Assembly: GCF_001403735.1 (NCBI RefSeq)
Contig: NZ_CXPG01000020.1
Coordinates: 496,001-560,000, forward strand
DNA length: 64,000 bases
Direction: 5' to 3'
From: Jannaschia rubra
GTDB taxonomy: Bacteria > Pseudomonadota > Alphaproteobacteria > Rhodobacterales > Rhodobacteraceae
The notes under the pieces are model-generated. The model saw nothing but the letters and a program-made list of their open reading frames with translations, was not told where the DNA came from and did not search any database. The position numbers were made by a program, and so were the translations under genes. This document shows positions 17,568-26,346 of the stretch, one piece after another; the stretch's first letter is position 1; each line of letters opens with the position of its first letter.

Positions 17568-20500
17568 TCAGGCCGCCCGGCGCCGCGCCCCGGCCAGCGC
17601 CGCCGCGACCCAGACCGCCAGCAGAATCGCCGCCGTTCCCGCGGCGAACAGGCCGAAGGCCCCGGGCACCGTGTCGACCGGCAGGCCCGCCAGCGGCGGC
17701 GGGAGCGTGCCGGCCACCAGCATCCAGCCCAGCGTGACGCCACCCCAGAGCGCGACCGCCATGACCAGACCCAGGGCAAGGAAGCCGGCGCTTCGTCCCC
17801 TGTCCTGCGTCGCAAGGCCCAGCATCCGGCGCAGCGCCGCAGTCATCCGCCCCATGTCGTGCCCGATGGCCAGCACGGCGGGCACCAGGATCAGCACAAG
17901 GACGATCCCGAACCCGAGACCGTAGGACAGGGTGATGACCGTCGGCCGCAGGAACTGGGCGTCGCTCGACGTCTCGTAGAGAAGCGGCGCGAGGCCCAGC
18001 ACGGTCGTCAGCGTAGTGAGCAGGATGGGCCGCAGCCGGTCGCTCACCGCGTCGACGATGGCCGGGAGAAGCGCGCGGTCCTTCGCGTATTCGTCGACCG
18101 TCGAAATGAGGACGATGGAATCGTTGATGATGATGCCGGTCATGCCGATCAGCCCCACCACCGAAAACATCGACAGTGGCACGTCCCACCAGGCATGGCC
18201 CCAGATCGCGCCGATCAGGCCGAAGGGGATGATCGCCATGATGGCGGCAGGGCGCGACCAGCTCGAAAAGATCCACGCCAGCACGAGGTAGATGCCCAGA
18301 AGGGCGCCCGCGAACCCCAGGAAGGCATCGGTCAGGAAGTCGCGTTCCTCCTCCGCCAGGCCGCCTTGGCGGAACGACACCTGATAGGTCCGGGCGATGT
18401 CGGGCAGGATGCTCTCGGTCAGTTCCCGCCGGATGTCGGCCGCGCGCGCGGCGTCGTCCTGTGCGATGTCGCCCGAGACGGTGACCACCTGCACCCCGTT
18501 GTCCCGCCGGACCGTGCCGAACCCCGACCGGACCGTCGCCGTCACGATGTCCGACAGGGCCACGTCGCCCCCCGCAGGCGACGTCAGGCGCAGCGTGTCG
18601 AGGAAATCGGAGCGCATTTCGCCCTTTGGCAGTTCGACCCGGATGGTGCCGGTGCGGGGGCCGGCGGGAAAGGTCGCCGCCTCGATCCCGTTCAGGCGGT
18701 TGCGGACGATCCGGCCCAGGGCGTCGATGTCGAAGCCGAGCGCCTCGCCCTGCGGCGTCAACTCCAGGATGATCTCGTCCTTGTCGTAGGGCAGGCTGTC
18801 CTCGACCCCCGATACTTCGGGGAACTTCAGCACGGCGGTCCGCAGCGCCTCCGCCGCGGTCTTGAGGGTCGTCGAATCTGCGCCGTAGAAGTCCACCGAC
18901 AGGGCATCGCCGCCCGGACCGGACCGCCAGCCCCGAAAGCTGATCTCCTCGGTCAGGGGCATCTGCACGGCGAGGGCCTGAAGCTCCGCCACGAAGTCGA
19001 AGCTGGAATAGGGGCGCAGGTCCGCCTCGATCAATTCTATCGAGATGGCGCCGAGCTGCTCGGGTTCCTTGTCGTCGGCCGAGGACAGCGGCCGGCCGGA
19101 GTTGCCGCCGATCTCGGCCAACACATGCACGAGGGGGTTCACGCCGTGCTCCGCTTCGTAGCGCGCCCCGAGCTCCAGCGTCGCGCGCTGCAACTCGCGC
19201 ATCTGGGTCAGCGCATCTGCGCGAGTCGCCCCGTCGACCATGGCGAAGTTGCCGGTGACGGATCCCTGTTCCGGCGCATTGAACAGCCGCCACTGCACGT
19301 CGCCCCGCACCACCGCCGCCGCCTGCGTCATCAAAAGCAGGATGCACGCCGCCACCACAGGATAGCGCGCGCGAAGCGCAACGCGCACCAGGGGCCGGAA
19401 CGCGCGCGTCCGCAGCCACTCGAAACCCCGGTTCACGACGCGCGACGGGCTATCATACCAATGCCCCCGCCCGACGTGCTGCAGCGCGCCCGCCATGTGA
19501 TGCGGCAGGATCAGGAAGCACTCCACCAGCGAGGCGACGAGAACCGCAATGACGGTGAACGGAATGTCCACGATCAGGCTGCCGAAATTGCCGCCGATGG
19601 CGACCAGTCCGAAGAAGGCGATCACCGTCGTGACGGTGGCCGAGACGACGGCGGGGAACATGCGGCGGGCGGCGTTTCCGGCGGCGACCATCGGCGGCTC
19701 GCCCAGGCGGCGGGCGCGGAAATCGGCATGCTCGCCCACGACGATGGCGTCGTCCACCACGATGCCCAGCGTGATGATGAGCGCGAAGAGCGAGATCATG
19801 TTGAGCGTGATGCCGGCCGCCCACATGAACGCGATGGCTGTCAGCATCGCCACCGGGATGCCGGCCGCCACCCAGAAGGCCGTGCGCGCGTTGAGGAACA
19901 GGAAGAGCAGCCCCACCACCAGCGCCAGCCCGATCAGCGCGTTGTCGAGCAGCAGGTCGATACGCCCGGTGATGGCCTCGGTCCGGCTGCGGATCAGGTC
20001 GATCCGGGTTCCCTCGGGCGCATCGCGCAGCAGGTCGTCGGCGACGTCCTCCACGGTTCTCTGCAGCGCGATGGCGTCGCCCTCGGCCGAGCGGTCGACC
20101 CGCAGGCTGATGGCCGGGTCGTCGCCCACGAAATACGCCCGCTCCCGGTCCACGCCGCCTGCGGTGACGCGCGCCACGTCGCCCACGGTCAGGGCCGTGC
20201 CGTCCGCCTGCCGCCGCAGGACGATCGCCTCGATGTCGGCGGCGTCGCGGCGGGCGGTGCCGGTGCGGACACGGGCGTTGGCCCCGCTCACGTCGCCCGC
20301 AGGGTCCGCCTGCGCCTGCGCGCCGATGGCCTGGGCGACATCGGCCATGGTCAGATCATGGCGGAGGAGGTTCATGGTCGGGATCTCGACCAGTACCTCC
20401 GGGTCGGCGACCCCCCGCAGTGTCGTCCGCGTGACCCCGGCCGCGAACAGGCGCGTGACGAAGTCGTCCGACAGGCGGGCAAGCTGGTCCACCCCGATCG

Positions 20501-20930
20501 GCCCGGTGATGATGACGTCGGTCACGCGGTCGCGCCAACGGCCCTGCTGCACCTCGGGGTCGTCGATGCCGTCGGGCAGGCCGGTCACGCCGTCGATTGC
20601 AGTCTGGACATCGTCCGCCGCCGCCGCCACGTCGCGGCCCGGTTCGAACTCGAGCTGGATCGTGGTCCCCCCCTCGCGCGAGGTCGCGGAGCTTTCGGTC
20701 ACCCCCTCCACGGCCAACAGCGCGGGTTCCAGCAGTTGCACGACGCCACGGTCCAGATCTTCGGGCCCCGCCCCGTCCCAGCGGACCGAGACCGAGACGC
20801 TTTCGACGATGATGTCGGGGAAGAACTGCGCCCGCATGTTGGGCAGCGCCATCGCCCCAGCCGCGACCATAAGGACCAGAAGCAGGTTGGCCGCCGTCCG
20901 GTGACGGGTGAAATACTCGATCAGGCCCAT
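17568..20930 (-). CDS. RND-family efflux pump inner-membrane permease
   Basis: A 1120-residue RND permease with an N-terminal helix (RTAANLLLVLMVAAGAMAL), two large periplasmic loops and twelve predicted membrane helices. The paired aspartates of the proton relay are present in LGIVVDDAIVVGEHADF (helix 4), and the second half repeats the layout with IIINDSIVLIS. Substrate loops do not reveal whether drugs, lipids or metabolites are exported. The C-terminal 60 residues form two extra hydrophobic stretches after the twelfth helix. It is co-transcribed with the adaptor gene 4 bases upstream. No TolC-like outer-membrane factor is nearby. Confidence 0.9.
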   Translation of the reverse strand: MGLIEYFTRHRTAANLLLVLMVAAGAMALPNMRAQFFPDIIVESVSVSVRWDGAGPEDLDRGVVQLLEPALLAVEGVTESSATSREGGTTIQLEFEPGRDVAAAADDVQTAIDGVTGLPDGIDDPEVQQGRWRDRVTDVIITGPIGVDQLARLSDDFVTRLFAAGVTRTTLRGVADPEVLVEIPTMNLLRHDLTMADVAQAIGAQAQADPAGDVSGANARVRTGTARRDAADIEAIVLRRQADGTALTVGDVARVTAGGVDRERAYFVGDDPAISLRVDRSAEGDAIALQRTVEDVADDLLRDAPEGTRIDLIRSRTEAITGRIDLLLDNALIGLALVVGLLFLFLNARTAFWVAAGIPVAMLTAIAFMWAAGITLNMISLFALIITLGIVVDDAIVVGEHADFRARRLGEPPMVAAGNAARRMFPAVVSATVTTVIAFFGLVAIGGNFGSLIVDIPFTVIAVLVASLVECFLILPHHMAGALQHVGRGHWYDSPSRVVNRGFEWLRTRAFRPLVRVALRARYPVVAACILLLMTQAAAVVRGDVQWRLFNAPEQGSVTGNFAMVDGATRADALTQMRELQRATLELGARYEAEHGVNPLVHVLAEIGGNSGRPLSSADDKEPEQLGAISIELIEADLRPYSSFDFVAELQALAVQMPLTEEISFRGWRSGPGGDALSVDFYGADSTTLKTAAEALRTAVLKFPEVSGVEDSLPYDKDEIILELTPQGEALGFDIDALGRIVRNRLNGIEAATFPAGPRTGTIRVELPKGEMRSDFLDTLRLTSPAGGDVALSDIVTATVRSGFGTVRRDNGVQVVTVSGDIAQDDAARAADIRRELTESILPDIARTYQVSFRQGGLAEEERDFLTDAFLGFAGALLGIYLVLAWIFSSWSRPAAIMAIIPFGLIGAIWGHAWWDVPLSMFSVVGLIGMTGIIINDSIVLISTVDEYAKDRALLPAIVDAVSDRLRPILLTTLTTVLGLAPLLYETSSDAQFLRPTVITLSYGLGFGIVLVLILVPAVLAIGHDMGRMTAALRRMLGLATQDRGRSAGFLALGLVMAVALWGGVTLGWMLVAGTLPPPLAGLPVDTVPGAFGLFAAGTAAILLAVWVAAALAGARRRAA

Positions 20931-20934
20931 CGCA

Positions 20935-22389
20935 TCAGCCGCTCGTCCGCGCTTCGATGCGGTCGATCAGGGCGGCCGGGACGGTCTCGGCCTCCAGCTG
21001 GTCCAGCATCCGGGTCTTGACGGCCGCCGGGATGCGGCCACTCGCCTCGACAATGGCGCGAAGGCGGGCGCGCCGTTCCGGAGCCAGGGTCACGACCGAC
21101 GGCTCCGTCGCGTCCAGGGCCGCCTGCGGGCGCAGGGGGCTGACCTTTATGCCGGACCCGAGCGCCGGCGTGCGTTCGGCCACGACTTCCTGCCCGGCGA
21201 TATCGCCCGTCACAAGAACGTCGTCGCCCTGGCGGCGCAGCAGGGTTACGGGAGTCTCGACCAACCGGTCGTCGGACCCCAGCACGAGAACCGTATCGCG
21301 CGACGACAGGGCGCGCGCGGGCAAGCGGATGGCGTCGGCGAGCGTCGGCTCCTCCACTTCGACGCGCACGAAATCGCCCGGCCGCAGGCCGCGCGCAGTG
21401 TCGAGCGTGGCAAAGACCAGCCGTCCGGTCTGGCCCGTGCCGACCGATGCGGCCTCTCGCGTGACGGTGCCGCCGGCCTCGATCTCCAGCCCCTCGACGT
21501 CGAGAACGACACGAACGGGCGCGCCCGTCAGGTCGCCGGATCCATCGAGCAGGCGCGCGTGCTGCGCGGCCGACAGGCGGAACGCCACTTCGAGCGCGTC
21601 GGGGTCGATCAGTGTGCCCAGCATCTCGTTGGGCGACACCAGCCCGCCCATCAGCACCGAGACATCGCCAAGCTGCCCGTCGAATGCGGCGGTCAGGATC
21701 CGGTCGTCCAGATCGCGCTCCGCCAAGGAGACGGCGATCCGCGCGCGCTCGATGGCCAGTTCGGCGGAGTCGATGCGTGCCTGCGCCTGATCGACCGCCC
21801 CGCGGCGGGTCAGGATGGTCTGGTCCGCCGACGACAGCGCCAGTTCGGCGGTCTCGACCTGTGCGTCCGAGCCCACGCCGCGGTTCGCGAGATCGCGTTG
21901 GCGGGCAAGGGACGACGCCTGAAGGTCGCGCTGCGCCTCGGCCCCGGCAAGCTCCGCCTGCGACAGATCCAGCCCTCGCCGCGCCTCGCGCAGCTCCGCC
22001 TCCGCACCGGCGAGGTCGGCACGGGCGACGGCAAGGTCGGCCTCGGCCTGTTCGGGGTCGATCCGCACCAGGACCTGACCTTCGGCGACCCTGCCGCCTT
22101 CCTCGAACCCGGCGGCGAGTTCGACGATCCGGCCACCGACAGGGGCGCGGATTTCCAGCGCGCGACGGGCGCGGATCTCGCCGAAGGTGGTCAGAAGGGG
22201 GGCCGCCGCTTCCTCGGCCGCGCGCACGACGTTGACGGCCAGCACCCGCTCGGCCGCGGGCGGCCCCCCGGCATCGCGGGCGGCCCGTTCCTGCACCGCC
22301 GACAAGGTGATCTGCGCGGCCCAGGCCAGAAGGCCCGCCGTCAGGGCGAACAGGAAGATGGCGAGCAGGCTTCGGCCGAGAAAACGCAT
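20935..22389 (-). CDS. RND efflux periplasmic adaptor (membrane fusion protein)
   Basis: A 484-residue protein with an N-terminal membrane anchor (LLAIFLFALTAGLLAWAAQI). A lipoyl-like half motif follows (EIRAPVGGRIVELAAGFEEG), then a long Ala/Leu/Glu-rich coiled coil (about residues 125-235) and a beta-barrel region with the second lipoyl half (LTAAFDGQLGDVSVLMGGLV). This is the standard order for adaptors that bridge an RND permease to an outer-membrane channel. It is the first gene of the two-gene pump operon, with 70 bases of spacer to moaB. Confidence 0.9.
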   Translation of the reverse strand: MRFLGRSLLAIFLFALTAGLLAWAAQITLSAVQERAARDAGGPPAAERVLAVNVVRAAEEAAAPLLTTFGEIRARRALEIRAPVGGRIVELAAGFEEGGRVAEGQVLVRIDPEQAEADLAVARADLAGAEAELREARRGLDLSQAELAGAEAQRDLQASSLARQRDLANRGVGSDAQVETAELALSSADQTILTRRGAVDQAQARIDSAELAIERARIAVSLAERDLDDRILTAAFDGQLGDVSVLMGGLVSPNEMLGTLIDPDALEVAFRLSAAQHARLLDGSGDLTGAPVRVVLDVEGLEIEAGGTVTREAASVGTGQTGRLVFATLDTARGLRPGDFVRVEVEEPTLADAIRLPARALSSRDTVLVLGSDDRLVETPVTLLRRQGDDVLVTGDIAGQEVVAERTPALGSGIKVSPLRPQAALDATEPSVVTLAPERRARLRAIVEASGRIPAAVKTRMLDQLEAETVPAALIDRIEARTSG

Positions 22390-22459
22390 GGATACTCCGG
22401 TGCCGGGGCACGATAGCTATGCAAGATAAGCCCTTCGGACCCGCCCGCCAACGTCGGCC

Positions 22460-22990
22460 TCACTTGCGCCGCAGATGCTCGTCCAGCCGCGGCATGATCT
22501 CGACGAAGTTGCAGGGCCCGTGCCGGAGGTCGAGCTGATGGACCAGGATCTCGTCCCAGGCGTCCCGACAGGCCGAGGGAGAGCCCGGCAGAGCGAACAG
22601 ATACGTGCCCTTCGCCACCCCGGCGCAGGCCCGCGACTGGATGGCCGAGGTGCCGATTTTCTTCCATGAGACCATGGTGAAGACCGTCCCGAAGGCGTCG
22701 ATCTCCTTCTCGTAGACGTCGCGGTGCGCCTCGACCGTCACGTCGCGCCCGGTCAGGCCGGTGCCCCCGGTGCTGATGACCACGTCGATGTCCGGGTCCG
22801 CGCACCACGCGCGCAGACGGTCGGCGATCTCTGCGCGCTCGTCGGGCAGGATCGCCCGATCCGCCAGCGCGTGTCCCGCCGTCGTCAGGCGGTCCACCAG
22901 CGTATCGCCCGACCGGTCGTCCCCGGACGTTCGCGTATCGCTGACCGTCAGCACGGCGATCCGGCAAGGCAGAAAAGTCCGGTCGGTCAT
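22460..22990 (-). CDS. moaB: Molybdenum cofactor biosynthesis protein B
   Basis: A 176-residue MoaB/MogA-type protein with TVSDTRTSGDDRSG, VISTGGTGLTGRDVT and FALPGSPSACRDAW. These form the molybdopterin-binding pocket of the family, which adenylylates molybdopterin (MogA) or assists in cofactor assembly (MoaB). The N-terminal extension and overall length fit the MoaB branch. Its ATG overlaps the stop of the glutathione-transferase gene in an ATGA, so the two are translationally coupled although no functional link is known. Confidence 0.9.
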   Translation of the reverse strand: MTDRTFLPCRIAVLTVSDTRTSGDDRSGDTLVDRLTTAGHALADRAILPDERAEIADRLRAWCADPDIDVVISTGGTGLTGRDVTVEAHRDVYEKEIDAFGTVFTMVSWKKIGTSAIQSRACAGVAKGTYLFALPGSPSACRDAWDEILVHQLDLRHGPCNFVEIMPRLDEHLRRK

Positions 22991-23802
22991 TTCGTGAAGT
23001 CGTCCCGCGAATGGCGTTCGCGCAGCGCGCCGGGGTCGTCGGAATTGCGGTTGACCATGCGGCCCCGTTGCACCGCCGGGCGCGCGTCGATGCGTTTCGC
23101 CCATTCCATGACGTTGCCATAGCTCGTCACGTCGAGAAACTCGCCTGCCTCGTAGAGCCTGCCCAGCACGAGCTGTCCGTACCAGGGCCAGATCGCGATG
23201 TCGGCGATGGTATAGGCGTCGCCCGCCACCCACTCGACCTCCTCCAGCCGACGGTCCAGCACGTCGAGCTGACGCTTCGCCTCCATAGCGTAGCGGTTGA
23301 TGGGGTATTCGAGCTTTTCGGGCGCGTAGGCGTAGAAATGGCCGAAGCCGCCGCCCAGGAACGGCGCGCTGCCCATCTGCCAGAACAGCCACGACAGCAT
23401 CTCGGGCCGGTCGTCGCCCAGGAAGGCGCCGTAGCGTTCGGCCAGGTGCATCAGGATCGCGCCCGATTCGAAGACCCGCGCGTTCAGCCCGTCGGTCCGG
23501 TCGAACAGGGCGGGGATCTTGGAATTCGGGTTCACGTCCACGAAGCCCGATCCGAACTGGTCGCCCTCGCCGATCTGGATGAGCCAGGCATCGTATTCCA
23601 CAGGATGCCCGGCCTCGATCAGTTCCTCGAACATCACGGTGACCTTCACCCCGTTCGGCGTGGCCAGGGAATAGAGCTGGTAGGGATGCTTGCCCACCGG
23701 CAGATCCTCGTCGTGCGTCGGCCCGGCCACGGGACGGTTGGTGCTGGCGAACGTCCCGCCGGAGGACGTGGGCGTCCAGACGCGGGGTGGGGTATAGGTC
23801 AT
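22987..23802 (-). CDS. yghU: Glutathione transferase family, YghU-like disulfide-bond oxidoreductase
   Basis: A 271-residue protein with a GST N-terminal thioredoxin-like domain (YQLYSLATPNGVKVTVMFEEL, then NPNSKIPALFD and FESGAILMHLAERYG) and an all-alpha C-terminal domain (YTIADIAIWPWYG). The long N-terminal arm before the GST fold (PPRVWTPTSSGGTFASTNRP) is typical of YghU. YghU binds glutathione and reduces disulfides with little classical GST activity. Upstream lies the glycosylase gene after 68 bases. Confidence 0.85.
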   Translation of the reverse strand: MTYTPPRVWTPTSSGGTFASTNRPVAGPTHDEDLPVGKHPYQLYSLATPNGVKVTVMFEELIEAGHPVEYDAWLIQIGEGDQFGSGFVDVNPNSKIPALFDRTDGLNARVFESGAILMHLAERYGAFLGDDRPEMLSWLFWQMGSAPFLGGGFGHFYAYAPEKLEYPINRYAMEAKRQLDVLDRRLEEVEWVAGDAYTIADIAIWPWYGQLVLGRLYEAGEFLDVTSYGNVMEWAKRIDARPAVQRGRMVNRNSDDPGALRERHSRDDFTK

Positions 23803-23870
23803 CGTTTCGGTCCTCGTTGCGCGACGCCCGGAAGGCGCCTCTCGGATGGGCGACATCGGAGCGGAGGCAA

Positions 23871-24650
23871 TCAGCCTTCGAGCCTGGCCGCAAGGTCCAG
23901 AAGGTCCGCCCAGGTGTCGCGTTTGGCGTGGGGCTGACGCAGCAGATAGGCCGGATGCAGCAGCGGCAAAGCCGGGCGCCCGAACCCGTCGGTCCAACTG
24001 CCCCGCAACCGCGTGATGCCCCGCTGGCCCAGGACCGCGTTGCAGGCATGGTTTCCCGTCAGGACCAGCAGGTCGGGGTTTGCCAGTTCGACATGGCGGC
24101 GCAAGAACGGCAGCATCATCGCCACCTCGTCGGGCGCCGGGTCGCGGTTCGACGGCGGCCGCCAAGGCAGGATGTTGGTGATATAGACGGCGCGGGAGGG
24201 ATCGGCGTGGTCGCGCGCCAGCCCGATGGCGGCCAGCATCCGGTCCAGAAGCTGCCCCGCCTGGCCCACGAAGGGGCGGCCCGCGCGGTCCTCCTCGCGC
24301 CCCGGCGCCTCGCCGATGATCATGACGCGGGCCGCCGGATTGCCGTCGCTGAAGACCAGCGACTTGGCCCCCCGCCGCAGGTCGCAATGCGGATAGGCGT
24401 CGAGCGCGGCGCGCAATTCCTCCAGCGTTCCGGCGCGGGCAGCCATCGTCTCGGCCTCCGTCACCGGATCGACCGGCGCGGGAGCGTCGCCGGGGGCTAG
24501 CGACAGGGGTGGCGGGGCGGCGGGCGGGGCCGCCCTCTCGACCAGGGCGAAGCGGTTCACGGGGTGGTCGCCGATAGCCTCGTCGCAGCCCATCTCGACC
24601 AGCCATTCGAGGGCGGCGCGGGCGGCGTGGGGGTCCATCTCGTCGAGCAT
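23871..24650 (-). CDS. Uracil-DNA glycosylase, family-4-like but without Fe-S cysteines
   Basis: A 259-residue protein with the family-4 active-site block IIGEAPGREEDRAGRPFVG (about residues 111-129), NILPWRPPSNRDP and the C-terminal HPAYLL motif at 232-237. It removes uracil from DNA to start base excision repair. Of the four cysteines that bind a [4Fe-4S] cluster in classical family-4 enzymes, only Cys89 is present; the others are Tyr86, Trp163 and Met179. An N-terminal region of about 75 residues rich in Ala and Pro precedes the catalytic domain. The start at 24650 is chosen over longer frames that run into pyrB's promoter region. Confidence 0.82.
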   Translation of the reverse strand: MLDEMDPHAARAALEWLVEMGCDEAIGDHPVNRFALVERAAPPAAPPPLSLAPGDAPAPVDPVTEAETMAARAGTLEELRAALDAYPHCDLRRGAKSLVFSDGNPAARVMIIGEAPGREEDRAGRPFVGQAGQLLDRMLAAIGLARDHADPSRAVYITNILPWRPPSNRDPAPDEVAMMLPFLRRHVELANPDLLVLTGNHACNAVLGQRGITRLRGSWTDGFGRPALPLLHPAYLLRQPHAKRDTWADLLDLAARLEG

Positions 24651-24744
24651 GATCCGTGGATAGCCTGCGGGCGGGGGCAGGGGAAGGCCGCCGCGATGCC
24701 GACGGGGACTTGATCGCACGGCCCGCGCGGCCCATGAGACGGCC

Positions 24745-25677
24745 ATGAGCTTCACCCGACGCCACCTTCTGGGCATCGAGCCCCTGCACCCGTCAGAGAT
24801 CGTGACGCTTCTCGACCTCGCTGACGATTACGCCGAGGCCACCCGGCGCGGGGAACGTCACGGCCAGGCACTGCGCGGCCTCACCCAGATCAACATGTTC
24901 TTCGAGAACTCCACCCGCACGCAGGCCAGCTTCGAGATCGCGGGCAAGCGGCTGGGCGCCGAGGTGATGAACATGGCGATGCAGGCGTCCAGCGTGAAGA
25001 AGGGCGAGACGCTGATCGACACGGCGCTGACGCTGAATGCCATGCGCCCCGACCTGCTGGTGGTGCGTCATCCCCATTCCGGCGCGGTGAACCTGCTGGC
25101 CGAGAAGGTGAACTGCGCCGTCCTGAACGCGGGCGACGGGCGGCACGAACACCCGACGCAGGCGCTGCTCGACGCCCTGACGATCCGGCGGGCGAAGGGG
25201 CGGCTGCACCGGCTGACCGTGGCGATCTGCGGCGACATCGCGCATTCCCGCGTCGCGCGGTCGAACCTGATCCTGCTGGGGAAGATGGAGAACCGCGTTC
25301 GGCTGGTCGGTCCGCCCACGCTGATGCCCGCGCAGGTCGCCGAACTGGGTGTCGAGGTCACGGACGACATGGCCGAGGGACTGCGCGACGCCGACGTCGT
25401 GATGATGCTGCGCCTCCAGAAGGAGCGGATGGACGGCGCCTTCATCCCGTCGGAGCGCGAATACTACCATCGCTTCGGCCTTGACGCGGCAAAGCTGGCG
25501 CATGCGAAACCCGACGCCATCGTCATGCATCCAGGCCCGATGAACCGCGGGGTGGAGATCGACGGGACGCTGGCCGACGACATCAACCGCAGCGTCATCC
25601 AGGAGCAGGTCGAGATGGGCGTGGCCGTCCGCATGGCCGCCATGGATCTTCTGGTCCGGAACCTTCGCGCCGCCTGA
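24745..25677 (+). CDS. pyrB: Aspartate carbamoyltransferase catalytic chain
   Basis: A 310-residue catalytic chain that joins carbamoyl phosphate and aspartate, the second step of pyrimidine synthesis. The carbamoyl-phosphate loop [12 protein letters not shown], the later [12 protein letters not shown] and the C-terminal [11 protein letters not shown] are all present. No regulatory chain gene (pyrI) follows. Downstream come a tail-anchored protein and a dihydroorotase homologue that lacks catalytic residues, which suggests a PyrB-PyrC' type complex. Confidence 0.96.
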   Translation: MSFTRRHLLGIEPLHPSEIVTLLDLADDYAEATRRGERHGQALRGLTQINMFFENSTRTQASFEIAGKRLGAEVMNMAMQASSVKKGETLIDTALTLNAMRPDLLVVRHPHSGAVNLLAEKVNCAVLNAGDGRHEHPTQALLDALTIRRAKGRLHRLTVAICGDIAHSRVARSNLILLGKMENRVRLVGPPTLMPAQVAELGVEVTDDMAEGLRDADVVMMLRLQKERMDGAFIPSEREYYHRFGLDAAKLAHAKPDAIVMHPGPMNRGVEIDGTLADDINRSVIQEQVEMGVAVRMAAMDLLVRNLRAA

Positions 25678-25750
25678 TGCGCGGGCTTCGGACCCATCCG
25701 GCCCCAAGATCGTTGTATCCGGCACAACCGCCATCAGCCGGAGACCCGAG

Positions 25751-26287
25751 ATGACCTTTGCCCTGACCCCCCGCGACCGACGCATCCACGTGTTCTCGGT
25801 CAGCGACGGCACCGTGAAGCTGGCGCACCAGACCTATCTGTCGCGCCTTGCCTCCGAGCCGGAGGGAAACTCGCTGGCCGATGCGGTCGGAGCCGAGATC
25901 GACCCGACCTATGCCGAGGTCTTTTCTGTCCACGACGTGGAGCCTATGGGCCTGCGCGCCTATCTGGCGCAGGCGCACGACATCCCCGACGCAACCCTTG
26001 CCGCCGACGCGGCACGGCTCGACGCGCTGTCGGGCGATGTCGTCGTGCTGGCCCCCGGGGCGGTCGAGGGCGTGGAGGAACTGCACCCCCGGCCCGAACT
26101 GACGCACATCGGCAGCTATGCCCCTGCCGAGGTCGACGACAGCCCGCGCGAGTTGCCCAAGGCCGCGCATACGCCGAGCGCGGCGGCCGAACCGCCGCGT
26201 GCGACGGGTCGGCCGATGGCGAACCGCACCATCGTGCTCGTCGTCGTGGCGGCGCTGGTGATCGCGGCGCTGCTGTTCCTGCTCTGA
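25751..26287 (+). CDS. Tail-anchored membrane protein of unknown function (between pyrB and pyrC')
   Basis: A 178-residue protein with no family I can name. The first 110 residues look like a small folded cytoplasmic domain. Then comes a Pro/Ala-rich linker (about 125-155) and a single C-terminal helix IVLVVVAALVIAALLFLL that ends the chain. This makes it a C-terminally anchored inner-membrane protein with the bulk in the cytoplasm. It lies 73 bases after pyrB and 59 before the dihydroorotase-like gene, all on one strand. A role in pyrimidine metabolism is only suggested by position. Confidence 0.7.
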   Translation: MTFALTPRDRRIHVFSVSDGTVKLAHQTYLSRLASEPEGNSLADAVGAEIDPTYAEVFSVHDVEPMGLRAYLAQAHDIPDATLAADAARLDALSGDVVVLAPGAVEGVEELHPRPELTHIGSYAPAEVDDSPRELPKAAHTPSAAAEPPRATGRPMANRTIVLVVVAALVIAALLFLL

Positions 26288-26346
26288 CGGCCGTCGCGAC
26301 CGGGATCGCGATTTACTTGATTGCGCGTGGCGGCTAGTCGGTTGGC

